A stretch of 64,000 nucleotides of DNA from Peptoniphilus harei (lineage in GTDB: Bacteria; Bacillota; Clostridia; Tissierellales; Peptoniphilaceae). Of this stretch, positions 63,465 to 64,000 are shown one piece after another; the stretch's first letter is position 1; every line of letters starts with the position of its first letter. A model generated the notes under the pieces. It saw nothing but the letters and a program-made list of their open reading frames with translations, made no database searches and was not told where the DNA came from. The position numbers and the translations under genes were made by a program. The stretch covers positions 1,426,001 to 1,490,000 of the forward strand of contig NZ_UATM01000032.1 in NCBI RefSeq assembly GCF_900454685.1. Reading direction: 5' to 3'.

Positions 63465-64000
63465 TTAATCTCTCGACTGAATTATAAAGGCTGAGCCAGA
63501 ATTTATTTTTATAGTGGCTTTCTCTCCCACCATCTCATTGCTAACTCCCCTGCTGGGATTTTCTGAATTGATTTCAAGGTCTTCCACTTCGTAATAAAGA
63601 CCTTTAGTTGTAAAATTCATGCTTGTGCCTGCATTGATTAGAGAAAAATACTTCTTATTTGTTTTTTCAAAGTCATAGAAACCTTCTTCTACATAAATAA
63701 CTTCGTTGTAATCATCTTCTATTTTTGCCCTTATTCCCTTCATATATAATTTTTTTAGGTTCATAAGATTGGCAAGCTCATGGTCAAGTCTCGTCCCAAG
63801 AGCCCCTAAGATTACAATATCTTTATATTCTTCATCAACTAAGTATGAAAGTGCAAGTTCTGTATCTGTAAAATCTTTTTTTGCTGGAAATTTTTTAACT
63901 TCAATCTCGTGTTCTTTGATATAAGTTAAAGCTTCCTCTCCAATTGAGTCAAGATCACCTAATAGGATATCTGCTCTAAGTCCATACTTCATTAGAAGCC
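63465..64000 (-). CDS. thiN: Thiamine pyrophosphokinase, C-terminal part (runs off right edge)
   Basis: The frame is open to the window edge; 178 codons are visible. ADILLGDLDSIGEEAL and LGALGTRLDHELANLMNLKKL are the thiamine pyrophosphokinase catalytic and thiamine-binding motifs, with the beta-sandwich thiamine-binding domain after residue 115. The N-terminal 30 or so residues, with the usual ADGGA motif, lie beyond the edge, so the internal ATG at 63992 is not the start. It makes thiamine pyrophosphate from thiamine and ATP. Confidence 0.9.
   Translation of the reverse strand, partial: LLMKYGLRADILLGDLDSIGEEALTYIKEHEIEVKKFPAKKDFTDTELALSYLVDEEYKDIVILGALGTRLDHELANLMNLKKLYMKGIRAKIEDDYNEVIYVEEGFYDFEKTNKKYFSLINAGTSMNFTTKGLYYEVEDLEINSENPSRGVSNEMVGEKATIKINSGSAFIIQSRD

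Overview
The window comes from a low-GC, AT-rich Firmicute. The mix of radical SAM, Nth, oligopeptide uptake, oleate hydratase, pseudouridine catabolism and an ATP-grasp D-amino-acid ligase-like gene fits an anaerobic Gram-positive coccus of the Peptoniphilaceae type (Anaerococcus/Peptoniphilus relatives). That placement is an inference from gene content and codon use; there is no rRNA in the window.

Region 1 (1-13.0 kb) is the replication and transfer half of an integrative conjugative element (ICE) of the Tn1549/CTn type, read leftward. In order of transcription it carries a CD1845-like membrane protein, RepA, a DnaC/IstB-like loader, PcfB (DUF3801), a decayed HigB-like toxin, a zinc ribbon, VirD4, an AbiF/Abi_2 HEPN cargo gene with its upstream structured RNA, an SSB-like protein, Maff2, VirB6/TrbL, a small membrane protein, PrgI, VirB4, a DNA methyltransferase and the N-terminal part of a large CD1108-like protein cut by the window edge. 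The right boundary appears to lie inside the Walker A codons of a chromosomal AAA-ATPase gene (about 13,009).

Region 2 (13.2-26.3 kb) is mostly chromosomal. It holds a HerA-like ATPase, a YkvI-type permease, a three-gene MoxR ATPase / propeller-like / vWA cassette (the vWA gene frameshifted in an A7 tract), oleate hydratase with its TetR regulator, a TrkA-domain K+ channel and an EamA exporter.

Region 3 (26.34-42.66 kb) is an accretion island at the 3' end of the 23S rRNA uracil methyltransferase gene rlmD. Four separate relics of rumA/rlmD-type C-termini (26.35, 27.38, 34.05 and 38.62-38.95 kb) divide it into cargo blocks, and the intact gene stands at its right edge. Cargo includes an SdpI-like immunity gene beside a decayed Asn-rich peptide gene; a BceRSAB-type two-component/ABC module with a recognisable operator; a broken HEPN-like gene; an unrecognised 797-residue protein with His-rich motifs and a glycine-rich membrane hairpin, behind an amber-mutated XRE repressor; an IS200-type transposase; a transglutaminase-like protein; a Panacea (SocA/DUF4065) antitoxin with a putative toxin; pseudogenes of a large serine recombinase and a DUF3847 protein; and a flavodoxin. 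Two further copies of the RNA that precedes abiF lie here, each just downstream of a serine-recombinase 3' end.

Region 4 (42.6-64 kb) is dense chromosomal housekeeping: rlmD-cvfB, an aromatic acid exporter family protein, VanW, nth, DUF503, oppABCDF, a thioesterase, psuG and an autoregulated psuK, tdk, a cyclophilin, MATE, map, a TPR protein, a TIGR01212 radical SAM protein, an ATP-grasp ligase and thiN (cut by the right edge).

The strongest leads are the three related AbiF-type RNAs, the serial rlmD-tail scars, the 797-residue protein with its repressor, and the Panacea locus placed behind one of the RNAs.
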